Below, piece by piece: positions 35,841 to 44,137 of a stretch of 64,000 nucleotides of DNA. This DNA comes from WJMT01 sp964624145. Its GTDB lineage: Bacteria > Acidobacteriota > Aminicenantia > Aminicenantales > Aminicenantaceae. The stretch covers positions 1 to 64,000 of the forward strand of contig CAZUXT010000009.1 of NCBI GenBank assembly GCA_964624145.1, read 5' to 3'. Position 1 is the stretch's first letter, and each line of letters starts with the position of its first letter. Below the pieces are notes generated by a model. That model searched no databases, was not told the DNA's origin, and worked only from the letters and a program-made list of their open reading frames with translations. Both the position numbers and the translations under genes were made by a program.

Positions 35841-37979
35841 TCAAATCTGGAGGCTCTTCATTGTTTCTATGGCTCTCTGGGCCGCTCTTTTCAGGATGTT
35901 TCTGGGTGAATCTGTGTTTTTTGCTTTTTCCATAAACAGAATATCTGATGGATCGCCGCATTTTCCCAGGGCAGTTAAAGCTTCTGCTTGGACCAGGTAG
36001 CTGTTATCTTTCAAAAATATTTGTTTGAAAAATGCCCTTAACTCCTTTTTTTTGTAGTTCCCCAGGGCATTGACGGCCGCTGCTCTCACTTTTGAGCTTT
36101 TATCTTTATAAATTTTTTTAAGCACAGAGATTAGTTCCGGATTTTCCATTTTCCCCAGGGTTTTGACCGCACTTTGCCGGACACTCCAAAAAGAATCTTT
36201 TTCAGCCGCTTCAATCAATGAGGACACGGTTTTTGGGTTTGACTTGTGGTTGTAAAGCTCTGATGCGGCCCACATCCTTCCGATCACATCGTCATTTTTG
36301 AGTTGGTAAAGGAGTTCATCCGGAGTTTTGTCAAAGGACCATTCTTTAAGCAGAAAATTGCCTTTATCAAACCGGACCATAAGAGGCTTTGAACCGATTT
36401 TAAAAGAGAATTTATTTTCTTTTTTATCTATCCAGATTTTTTTTGTAAAAGTTTTTTTCTCTGTTGTCACTTCCACTATGACAGGGAGTGTAAAAACAGG
36501 AACCCCCTTGGAAAAATCTTGTGTTTGATTGATGGTTAAGGTCAGTTCTTTGGCTGTTGGGTCCCATTTTTTGTTTATTTCAAACACAGGATGACCCGGT
36601 TTAAAGATCCACTGATCAAAAAACCAGCCCAGGTTCTGTCCGGTTGCCTCTTTAATGGAGGTTATTAAGTCATGAGTGTCCACAACCTGGAAAGCATGTT
36701 TGGTGATGAAATGATTGAGCGCTCTGAAAAAAGGTTTTTCTCCCATGATAAAACGCAGCATATGAAGGACCACAGCTCCTTTAGGATAGGTATGGCCGTC
36801 CATTATATCCCAGGGATTGTTGTATCTGTTAAACACAATAGGCCTTATGTATCTGTGATGAGCTTCTGCCAAATAACTGTCTTTCTTTTGTTTGAGATTC
36901 ACAGCTCCTTCATCATCTCCAAGGTCATGATTGATGTACAGATATTCTGAATAAGTGGCAAAACTCTCACTCAACCAGACATGGCTCCATGTCCGTTCAG
37001 TCACTGTATCGCCCCACCATTGGTGAGCCAGCTCATGAGCGACTAGAGAATCACTTGAAAAGTCCTTTTCAGCTTTTTGGTCATGGATAGTCGCATCTCC
37101 CAGTATGGTCGCACTGGCGTTTTCCAGGCCTCCGCCAAAACCGGCGATGCATATTTGGGCGTATTTGGCCCATGGATAAGTAAATCCGAATTTTTTATTG
37201 TAAAAGGAGATCATGTCCGGGGTCTTGCCAAAACTGCGCATGGCACCCGGTATATCCTTTTCGTAGACCCAGTACTCCACTGGGAGCCCATCCAGAGAGA
37301 CTCTGATTATTTCATAAGGCCCGGCTGTGAGGGTGATCAAATAGGAAGAAATGGGGAGCTCCTGGGAATAGTAGTAGGTCTTGATGTTTGACTGTTCATC
37401 ATGCTCTGTCTTTTTTAGCTCTCCGTTTGACAGGACTTTGTAGTCCTCTTTGACCGTGGCAATAAGTTCATGGGTTGCTTTATCATTCGGGAAGTCATAA
37501 CAGGGGAACCAGTGATGGGCTTTTTCAGGCCAGGAATAAGTATTGATTTGAGGAGGGTGATCGGGTGTTTCGTTAACAAATATAAGTCCGTTTTTTGGAT
37601 TTTCTTCATGGTATTTGATTGTGAGATCGATTATTTCTCCGTAATCACGGGCTTTTTTTAAGTTTATGATTAATTTTTCATCTTTGTGCAGAAAATCAAG
37701 GGGGATTTTCGCTGGATTTATGACCGAAGTGACCGTAAAATCCGCTGCGTCAAGGACACACTGATTGAAATCATCTTTGAGAGAGGAGAGAGTGATGGTG
37801 GTTTCTCCCCAGTATGTCTTTTTTTTCTCATCGAATCTGAACTTAAGAAGATAGTGAATCACATCATAATCACGGCTTCTTTCGAACTGCTGTTCTCTAT
37901 GGTATATGTCAGCTTCTAGAGCGAACAAAGAATTCACGGAAAGAATGAATACGGCTATCAAGATTTTTATTTTTTTCAT
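35841..37979 (-). CDS. M1 family aminopeptidase with C-terminal HEAT repeats
   Basis: A 712-residue zinc aminopeptidase. Signal peptide 1-20. The M1 signature is complete: substrate motif GGGLEN (282-287, the GAMEN equivalent), HELAHQWWGD (His315, Glu316, His319) and distal ligand Glu338 in WLSESFATY. A C-terminal block of about 130 residues (from about 570) has alternating helices in the style of HEAT repeats (RQSAVKTLGKMENPELISVLKKIY, VRAAAVNALGNYKKKELRAF). Export suggests peptide trimming in the periplasm. The upstream serine hydrolase on the same strand ends 9 bp before it, so they may be one operon. Confidence 0.94.
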   Translation of the reverse strand: MKKIKILIAVFILSVNSLFALEADIYHREQQFERSRDYDVIHYLLKFRFDEKKKTYWGETTITLSSLKDDFNQCVLDAADFTVTSVINPAKIPLDFLHKDEKLIINLKKARDYGEIIDLTIKYHEENPKNGLIFVNETPDHPPQINTYSWPEKAHHWFPCYDFPNDKATHELIATVKEDYKVLSNGELKKTEHDEQSNIKTYYYSQELPISSYLITLTAGPYEIIRVSLDGLPVEYWVYEKDIPGAMRSFGKTPDMISFYNKKFGFTYPWAKYAQICIAGFGGGLENASATILGDATIHDQKAEKDFSSDSLVAHELAHQWWGDTVTERTWSHVWLSESFATYSEYLYINHDLGDDEGAVNLKQKKDSYLAEAHHRYIRPIVFNRYNNPWDIMDGHTYPKGAVVLHMLRFIMGEKPFFRALNHFITKHAFQVVDTHDLITSIKEATGQNLGWFFDQWIFKPGHPVFEINKKWDPTAKELTLTINQTQDFSKGVPVFTLPVIVEVTTEKKTFTKKIWIDKKENKFSFKIGSKPLMVRFDKGNFLLKEWSFDKTPDELLYQLKNDDVIGRMWAASELYNHKSNPKTVSSLIEAAEKDSFWSVRQSAVKTLGKMENPELISVLKKIYKDKSSKVRAAAVNALGNYKKKELRAFFKQIFLKDNSYLVQAEALTALGKCGDPSDILFMEKAKNTDSPRNILKRAAQRAIETMKSLQI

Positions 37980-37988
37980 AGCTGCGCC

Positions 37989-40085
37989 CTACTTTTTTTG
38001 AAGTTTATCCAGAATATCTTTGACATCTTTTTGTTCAGGATTAAGTTGTAATGATTTTTTGAACATTTTTACAGCCATCTCTTTTTTCCCGAATTCAAAA
38101 TAGATATATCCGGCTTGTTTGTGGGCTTCCGCATTGTCCGGGAACAATTCAAGGGCAATGTCTGTAAGCAGAAGGAGTTCTTCTGTTTTTTCCGCGCTTT
38201 TTAGTTTTTCTGAAAAGGAAGCAAAATGATTAAGGCTTATGGGATCTAAAGAGTGAGATTTTTTATAATATTCAAGGGAATTTTGATCCTCCTTTTTAAG
38301 CACAGAACATTCAGCTAAAAGAAGCAAAGTAAAGGGCTGGTCCGGGTATATCTCGGAACTTTTCTGCAGGAGATCCATAGCCCTGTCGATTTGGTTTTTT
38401 TGAACGAAAGCGTAGGCCGCCCCTGTAATTTCTTCAGAAAAATCCGGATAAATGCGGGCTTCCGAAGAAAGTTTTTTGAGTTTTTGGAGAAGGGAGTCAA
38501 GGTCAGTTTCAGTAGTGATGTGCATGGTGCGCCAATCATCTGAATAGGTGCGCTTCCAGTCTTCTTGTAAAGAACGTATTGTGTTTGTGATTTCTTTTCT
38601 GAATCTATAGTCTGATGAAAGTTTGCTGAAGTCAGAAAAAAAGGCCAGAGGGCCTGATTGGTGATACTCTTTAAGCTTGGATTTTCCGTACGCCCCTTCA
38701 AGATAGGATGCCATATAAGCTCCGATTCGGATAAAAGGCTTTCCCTCTGAAGGATGGATTCCATTTTTTAGCTTGTTTTTTGCTTTTTCAAAATTTGTTT
38801 TCAATGCGTTTTTTCGTGCGTATTGATTGAGATAGTCAAATGCCCGGCTGACCTCTTTTCTGGTTCCTGCAGCCTGTAGGCCGAAGTAGTCATATCTGCT
38901 GAGTCCGTAGTCAAACACCTGGGAGAGGGCATTGTAGATGGCCTGTTCAAAAGGATCAGAGACAAAAGCTTTGGAGTTTAAATCCTGGTTCAGGATAAGT
39001 TCGGACAGGGCATTCACATAAGGGGAAAGATTTGCCTCCTCCAAATTAGCTCCAACCGCAATGACAAAATTTTCAGTGGGGAATATGAGAAGCTGCGTTT
39101 TTGTCTCCGGTTGTGAGCCGCTGTGGCTGGCATTGAAGTGACCTTTTAAAGGGGCAACCCTCCATCCCATTCCATACCAGGTTGATTGCCCTTCCCTGGT
39201 CGCCATTGAAGTAAAAACCGAATCCCATGCTTCCGGTTTTAGTATCTTTTTCTCACAGACTCCTTTTCCGTATTTTAAAAGGTCTATCACCGTGGACCGG
39301 GTTCCTCCTGCGGCAAACCGGCTTGAAATGTCAACGAATTCAGAATTTTTGATTTCCCCGTTTATAAGGCGGTAGCCCTGGACTCTATTGGGGATGAGGT
39401 CTTCAGGGGAGTCCATTCTTGAGGCATTCATGCCTAAAGGTTTGAAGACGATCTTTGTGATACATTCTCCGAAAGGCCGGCCTGAAGCGTTCTCCACAAC
39501 CGCTCCGAGCAGATTGAATCCATAACTGGAATAATGGTATTTGGTTCCCGGCTCTGCCACCAGGTCAAAATCTTTAAACACGGAAAGGGCCTGCTCTGTG
39601 TTCATGTGATCCTTGAAATGACCTTCTTTGTCGTAGTCTTTGTAGTGGCTGATCCCACTTAGATGGCCCAGAAGCTGGCGTACGGTCACAGGCCACTTTT
39701 TTTTGGGAAAATCAGGGACATAAGTCTGGACTTCCTCGTCCAGGTCGATTTTTCCGTCTTCCACTAACTTGAGAACAGCAATAGCCGTGAATGTTTTGGA
39801 GACCGAAGCCATACGATAAGAGCTTTGGGGTTGGGCTTTTACCTTGTTTTCAAGGTCTGCATACCCGAATCCCCTGGCCCAGGTAAAGTCGTCTTTCATA
39901 AAGCCTATGGAAAGACCGGGGATTTTATTGCTGTGCATCTTTTTTTCAACATACTGTTCGAATTTTTTGATGGCATTGCCATAGTCCTGAGGGGCCTGTA
40001 GAGTGCCTGGGTTCGAATACAGGCCCGGATTTAGAAAGAATGTACAGAGGAATGTCAGAAAAAAGGTTACTGTTTTTTTAGTCAT
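37989..40085 (-). CDS. Beta-lactamase-fold serine hydrolase with C-terminal TPRs
   Basis: A 698-residue secreted protein. Signal peptide 1-24; hydrolase domain about 35-390 with SVSK (Ser94-Lys97), a tyrosine motif in YHYSSYGFNLLG and HSGSQPET as the third box. The stretch 400-530 is helical linker, and the last 140 residues are tetratricopeptide repeats (AGYIYFEFGKKEMAVKMFKKSLQLNPEQ), which may bind partners. The protein is a beta-lactamase-related esterase or peptidase; substrate unknown. It is the first gene of the possible operon with the M1 peptidase. Confidence 0.9.
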   Translation of the reverse strand: MTKKTVTFFLTFLCTFFLNPGLYSNPGTLQAPQDYGNAIKKFEQYVEKKMHSNKIPGLSIGFMKDDFTWARGFGYADLENKVKAQPQSSYRMASVSKTFTAIAVLKLVEDGKIDLDEEVQTYVPDFPKKKWPVTVRQLLGHLSGISHYKDYDKEGHFKDHMNTEQALSVFKDFDLVAEPGTKYHYSSYGFNLLGAVVENASGRPFGECITKIVFKPLGMNASRMDSPEDLIPNRVQGYRLINGEIKNSEFVDISSRFAAGGTRSTVIDLLKYGKGVCEKKILKPEAWDSVFTSMATREGQSTWYGMGWRVAPLKGHFNASHSGSQPETKTQLLIFPTENFVIAVGANLEEANLSPYVNALSELILNQDLNSKAFVSDPFEQAIYNALSQVFDYGLSRYDYFGLQAAGTRKEVSRAFDYLNQYARKNALKTNFEKAKNKLKNGIHPSEGKPFIRIGAYMASYLEGAYGKSKLKEYHQSGPLAFFSDFSKLSSDYRFRKEITNTIRSLQEDWKRTYSDDWRTMHITTETDLDSLLQKLKKLSSEARIYPDFSEEITGAAYAFVQKNQIDRAMDLLQKSSEIYPDQPFTLLLLAECSVLKKEDQNSLEYYKKSHSLDPISLNHFASFSEKLKSAEKTEELLLLTDIALELFPDNAEAHKQAGYIYFEFGKKEMAVKMFKKSLQLNPEQKDVKDILDKLQKK

Positions 40086-40108
40086 TTCGTTTATAATACA
40101 TGTTATCT

Positions 40109-40138
40109 TGACAAAAGAAAACGAAAAGCCTTAACATT
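40109..40138 (+). promoter_or_regulatory. Weak sigma-70-type promoter, aldehyde dehydrogenase
   Basis: TTGACA at 40109-40114, an 18-bp spacer and TAACAT (four of six matches to TATAAT) about 65 bp before the aldehyde dehydrogenase start. It is plausible but not strong. Confidence 0.3.
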
Positions 40139-40204
40139 TTGCCTTAAAAAAGGACGCACAAAATAGTAATACTGGTGTCGAAAAATCTTAAAGGGAAGGT
40201 TTAG

Positions 40205-41851
40205 ATGATCGAGGAACATCTCTTCATTCAAAATAAATGGAAGAGATCAGCAGAGTCAATCGATTCAATCAATCCAGCCACTATCGAGCCCATAGGCAGG
40301 GCTGGATTGGGATCACAGAAGGACTGCATGGAAGCCATCCAAGCAGCCAAACAAGCGTATCCATCTTGGAAAGAGAGACCGCTTCAATCAAAAAAAGCCA
40401 TTTTTAGAAAAGCCAAACAAATACTGCTGGAAAGATACATTGAAATAAGCCAGTTGATCACCGAAGAAAAAGGATCTCCTCTGCTTGAATCCATGGTCAT
40501 GGAGGTTATCAGTTCATTGGAGTCCCTGGATTATTATGTCCATAATATGGATGCTCTTCTCAAACCGGAGAAAATGAAGCATCATATGGTTCTTTTCAAT
40601 CATAAAAAAGGCTCTTTTCAATACTGTTCTCTGGGACCTATGCTGGTGATATCACCCTGGAATTTTCCTTTTATGATTCCTTTTTTGGATGTGGTCTCTG
40701 GATTAACGGCAGGAAACACTGTGGTGCTCAGACCTTCATCCACCACTCCTTTTTGCGGGCTTTTTATTGGAGAGGTATTTAAGGAAGCGGGCCTTCCCCC
40801 GGGAGTTTTGAACATTGTGCCGTGCCCGGTCAAACAGGCAGAAGAAATGATCACTCATCCGGATATCCAATTGATATCGTTCACAGGAAGCACATCCACA
40901 GGGAAGAGAATCATGGAGCTGGCCAGCCAAAACTTGACCCATATTCATTTGGAATTAGGGGGAAAGGATCCTATGATCGTGCTCAAGGATGCGGATATCC
41001 AAAGAGCTGTATCAGGGGCTGTCTGGGGAGCCTTTGTCAACTGCGGACAGAGCTGCGGTTCGGTGGAGAGAGTATATGCGGAGAAGAGCATCGCCTCTGA
41101 ATTCACACAAAAAGTGGTGGAACTAACAAAAAAACTGAAGATAGGAAATCCCTTACATGAAGGGATTGACATTGGACCCACGACCACTCTTAATCAACTG
41201 GAAACAGTGGAGGAACATCTTCAGGATGCCCGAAATAAGGGAGCTGAAATCATATACGGAGGAGAAAGAATAAAGGAGCTGCCCGGATATTTTATCCGTC
41301 CTTCGGTTTTATCCCGGGTTGACCATTCCATGAAAATCATGATTGAGGAGACCTTTGGACCGGTTCTTCCTATCATGAGTTTTTCTGATCTTGAGGAAGC
41401 CGCCGCTTTGGCAAACGATTCGCATTACGGGCTGACCGCATCGGTGTGGACAAAAAACCGGAACAAGGCCCTGAAGATGGCAGATCTGATCTCCACGGGG
41501 ACAGTGACTATCAATGACCATATGTCCTCTTATTCAGAGCCAGGGGCTGTTTGGGGCGGAATCAAACAAACCGGAATCGGCCGAAGCCATGGTCCTATTG
41601 GATTTAAGGAACTGGTCTATGCTAAATTTATCAGCCGGGATTTCAGCAAAAACAAAAATTTGCTTTGGTGGTATCCCTATGACAAAGGATTTTTTGAAGT
41701 CATAAAAAAGTCTTTTCCCTTGTTTTATTCAGCCCGGCGAGGAAAGAGAGTTAAAACATTAGTCTCAATGATACCTTTCTTGTCAAAGATAAAAAAAAGA
41801 AGCCCTGTTTTTAATTTCATCAAGGGAATTCCCCGGATACTGAAAAAATGA
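40205..41851 (+). CDS. NAD(P)-dependent aldehyde dehydrogenase with basic C-tail
   Basis: A 548-residue aldehyde oxidiser. The cofactor region is FTGSTSTGKRIM (226-237), the general base Glu250 lies in HLELGGKDP, and the nucleophile is Cys284 in NCGQSCGSVER. EETFGPVLPI closes the core near 390. Beyond the usual end (about residue 480), about 65 residues remain, rich in Lys, Arg and aromatic residues (KNKNLLWWYPYDKGFFEVIKK, then RRGKRVKTLVSMIPFLSKIKKR), which could hold it to the membrane as in fatty-aldehyde dehydrogenases. Role unclear; no alcohol dehydrogenase is next to it. Confidence 0.88.
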   Translation: MIEEHLFIQNKWKRSAESIDSINPATIEPIGRAGLGSQKDCMEAIQAAKQAYPSWKERPLQSKKAIFRKAKQILLERYIEISQLITEEKGSPLLESMVMEVISSLESLDYYVHNMDALLKPEKMKHHMVLFNHKKGSFQYCSLGPMLVISPWNFPFMIPFLDVVSGLTAGNTVVLRPSSTTPFCGLFIGEVFKEAGLPPGVLNIVPCPVKQAEEMITHPDIQLISFTGSTSTGKRIMELASQNLTHIHLELGGKDPMIVLKDADIQRAVSGAVWGAFVNCGQSCGSVERVYAEKSIASEFTQKVVELTKKLKIGNPLHEGIDIGPTTTLNQLETVEEHLQDARNKGAEIIYGGERIKELPGYFIRPSVLSRVDHSMKIMIEETFGPVLPIMSFSDLEEAAALANDSHYGLTASVWTKNRNKALKMADLISTGTVTINDHMSSYSEPGAVWGGIKQTGIGRSHGPIGFKELVYAKFISRDFSKNKNLLWWYPYDKGFFEVIKKSFPLFYSARRGKRVKTLVSMIPFLSKIKKRSPVFNFIKGIPRILKK

Positions 41852-41912
41852 ACAACCGGGCTTAAACAATATCCCACGCTGAATGCAGGGGATTTGAAGA
41901 TCAAAGAATAAT

Positions 41913-43802
41913 CTATTGAAGCAGGCGGTAAATCAGGATTCTGTTGTCAATAAAGGTGGGAATGACAATAAGGTTTTTATGGGGAATAATGAGAAAATTA
42001 GCCATTGGAATTCCTTTATTCGTGGAATCCAGCATTTTTGTAATCACACCTTCTGCAGTAATTCTGTACAGCCTTCCCTGGTTATGGGAAATCCATATAT
42101 GACCTTGACCATCTGCTTCAATTCCATCGATCAAACCATCGGAAAACCGGGCTATCCGTTTAATTTTTTTGGTTTTCAAGTCAATGCTTTTAACTGAGGA
42201 GTCCCCGTTACATCCCACAATCAACTGTCCCCTCACGATCTCAATTCCATTTGGCCTAACCACCTGACCTGAATCCAGCCATTCTTGAAGAGACCCTCTG
42301 TCTTGGGAGACTTGAAATATTTGGCTGGCTCGGAAATCAGACACAAATATATTTCCCTGTTCGTCAATTGTGATGTCATTTAAACTAACCGCTTTTTTAT
42401 AGACATGCCTCACTATTTGTTCGGTATCATCAGTCTTTATCTGCACCAGGGCATTTGGTTCCACAATCCACAAAGTTTCTCCATCCACAGCCATGCCCAT
42501 GGGATTATTCAGTCCTTTCAGCCAATGAGGATCGACTTTTTTCTGGCTTAAGTCAAGCCGGCTGACAGACTGCAAGTTTCGACCCCCACTCGGACGGTAA
42601 CCATCATAATTGGAGATGTAAACACAATCATGGATACGGTCATAACACGCGGTTTCCGGTATGGCAAAGAGACTCGGTGATTCCCAGACTCTTTCCAGAG
42701 AGCCATGAACCATTTCCTGGTCCGCTCTTTGCAGAATAAATCCCCATCCGCCAAATACATCTGCCAAAACTATGAAAATTTCGTTATTTCCTTTCCTTAA
42801 CGGAAGATAGAGAGTATCAAACAAACCTACAGTTCCTAAAAATCCTGAATCCCGGCTGGTGTACCCGCTGTTCCCGCTGAATATGGGTTGTCCATTGCAA
42901 AAAACGAAAATCACATCACTATAGCCCAGGTTGAAAGGCTTGACTCCATCTTGATCTGCTTTGAAGTTGGTTTTGGCATAGATCAGATAGGGTCTGTTCT
43001 GGGCCGTGACTTCCTTGGCGACATCCACTATTCCCGATGGACTGGATTTAACGGATTTCCAGTTGATCTTTTCGAACATTTTTTCTGAAGGATACCTATC
43101 CAGAGGACAATGGTCATAATAGTCCAAAGGTTGAGAGATATCCCAGTCGGTCATAATATTGGAAGGTGTGACAAGATAAGGAAGAGGGGGAAAGTCTGTT
43201 GGTTCCTGGAGAGTGTATGAGAAATTAGAAAAATAGGCAGAGCCGTCTTCCGGGCTTAAGAGCCCTATTTTTCCTTTACTTAACCCATGCTCCAGATGAA
43301 AAATTTCCAGGTTCGGCTTATCTGAATTCCCGATAAAAACCTGGCCTCGATCTCCCATGACTTCCAGGCGAATATGAATCCATTCTCCTTCTGGTATGGA
43401 TAAAGGAGCGGTGTATCCTGTTCCTGTGTATAACTGCCATCCGTCAATCCCGTTTATAGTAGGCACATACTGAAGGGCATCCTCATAGAGTCCGGCCCGG
43501 TGGGGGCGGATATAAACTCTCTCCCGGTTAAACTGGGATTGCATGCGGAAAATAATTCCAGGGTATGAGCGCCTGCCATCAACAGCCACATCCACTTCAA
43601 TAATCCCGTCTTCGAATTCGATTCCTTTCAATAAAGCTGTCCCCATAAAAGCTTTTCTGCCCAGGTGATCGACTATTTTTCCTGAAAAAATCTGCCAGTT
43701 TTCTGAATTAAAATCATTATTTCCTGTTTCTGCTTGGACTGTGGTCAAAAAAATGATCAATAAGCACAGAATCAAACATTTAGTCTTCATATGAATAGCC
43801 AT
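41913..43802 (-). CDS. Secreted protein: concanavalin-like plus propeller domains
   Basis: A 629-residue exported protein with signal peptide (MKTKCLILCLLIIFLTTVQA after four leading residues). The start at 43802 is set by AGGAGG 6 bases upstream. Residues 30-200 resemble a DUF1080/LamG-like jelly roll (GIEFEDGIIEVDVAVDGRRSYPGIIF, SIPEGEWIHIRLEVMGDRGQVFI), and from about 350 an SMP-30/NHL-type propeller follows (LRQV..., ETLWIVEPNALVQIKTDDTEQIVRH, GNIFVSDFRASQIFQV). These are ligand-binding folds; some are sugar lactonases, but the key residues cannot be confirmed. It is divergent from the LuxR-type regulator at 44138. Confidence 0.85.
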   Translation of the reverse strand: MAIHMKTKCLILCLLIIFLTTVQAETGNNDFNSENWQIFSGKIVDHLGRKAFMGTALLKGIEFEDGIIEVDVAVDGRRSYPGIIFRMQSQFNRERVYIRPHRAGLYEDALQYVPTINGIDGWQLYTGTGYTAPLSIPEGEWIHIRLEVMGDRGQVFIGNSDKPNLEIFHLEHGLSKGKIGLLSPEDGSAYFSNFSYTLQEPTDFPPLPYLVTPSNIMTDWDISQPLDYYDHCPLDRYPSEKMFEKINWKSVKSSPSGIVDVAKEVTAQNRPYLIYAKTNFKADQDGVKPFNLGYSDVIFVFCNGQPIFSGNSGYTSRDSGFLGTVGLFDTLYLPLRKGNNEIFIVLADVFGGWGFILQRADQEMVHGSLERVWESPSLFAIPETACYDRIHDCVYISNYDGYRPSGGRNLQSVSRLDLSQKKVDPHWLKGLNNPMGMAVDGETLWIVEPNALVQIKTDDTEQIVRHVYKKAVSLNDITIDEQGNIFVSDFRASQIFQVSQDRGSLQEWLDSGQVVRPNGIEIVRGQLIVGCNGDSSVKSIDLKTKKIKRIARFSDGLIDGIEADGQGHIWISHNQGRLYRITAEGVITKMLDSTNKGIPMANFLIIPHKNLIVIPTFIDNRILIYRLLQ

Positions 43803-44137
43803 TTGAATCCTCCTTTTTTATTCATGATCATTATTTTTTGTTGCTTCTCAGGCACAGTGAGATTTTTTTTATATCCGAAGCTGCAGCACCTGAAAACAAA
43901 CAATATGATTATAATGACAACAATAATAAATGTCATGATATCAAGTAAAGAGTCTCGTGTCTTATTTTTGAACGGATTATACTTTTTTTTCCCCACAGCC
44001 ATAGATTAGGGCATTTATTTTAATTTCCAATAGGACAAACATCACTAATACTGAAATAAGACAAAAGTACTAAATGCTGGAAAAACATACTTTTATGAGT
44101 ATAATGATTCGATAACCGTTTTATTTATTCAAAACAA
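43803..44137. other. Divergent regulatory region, 335 bp, no gene
   Basis: AT-rich DNA between the divergent propeller protein and LuxR-type regulator. Two overlapping antisense open frames (minus 43787-44002 and plus 43791-44009) lack ribosome sites and look accidental. It holds the motif at 44060-44072 and an imperfect 5-bp-arm palindrome ATACT-TTTATG-AGTAT at 44087-44102. Confidence 0.6.
44060..44072 (+). promoter_or_regulatory. Shared 13-bp motif, upstream of LuxR-type gene
   Basis: GACAAAAGTACTA, about 66 bp before the start at 44138, reading toward it. The same 13 bases occur at 50134-50146 on the other strand. The core AGTACT is a palindrome. A degenerate copy (GACAAACATCACTAATAC) begins at 44034. 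A site for the encoded LuxR-type protein is inference. Confidence 0.4.

Noticed and set aside
43787..44009. Two overlapping open frames on opposite strands (71 and 72 codons)
   Set aside because: No ribosome sites; they sit in the divergent promoter region and are probably accidental. The hydrophobic minus-strand one also overlaps the start of the gene at 43802.
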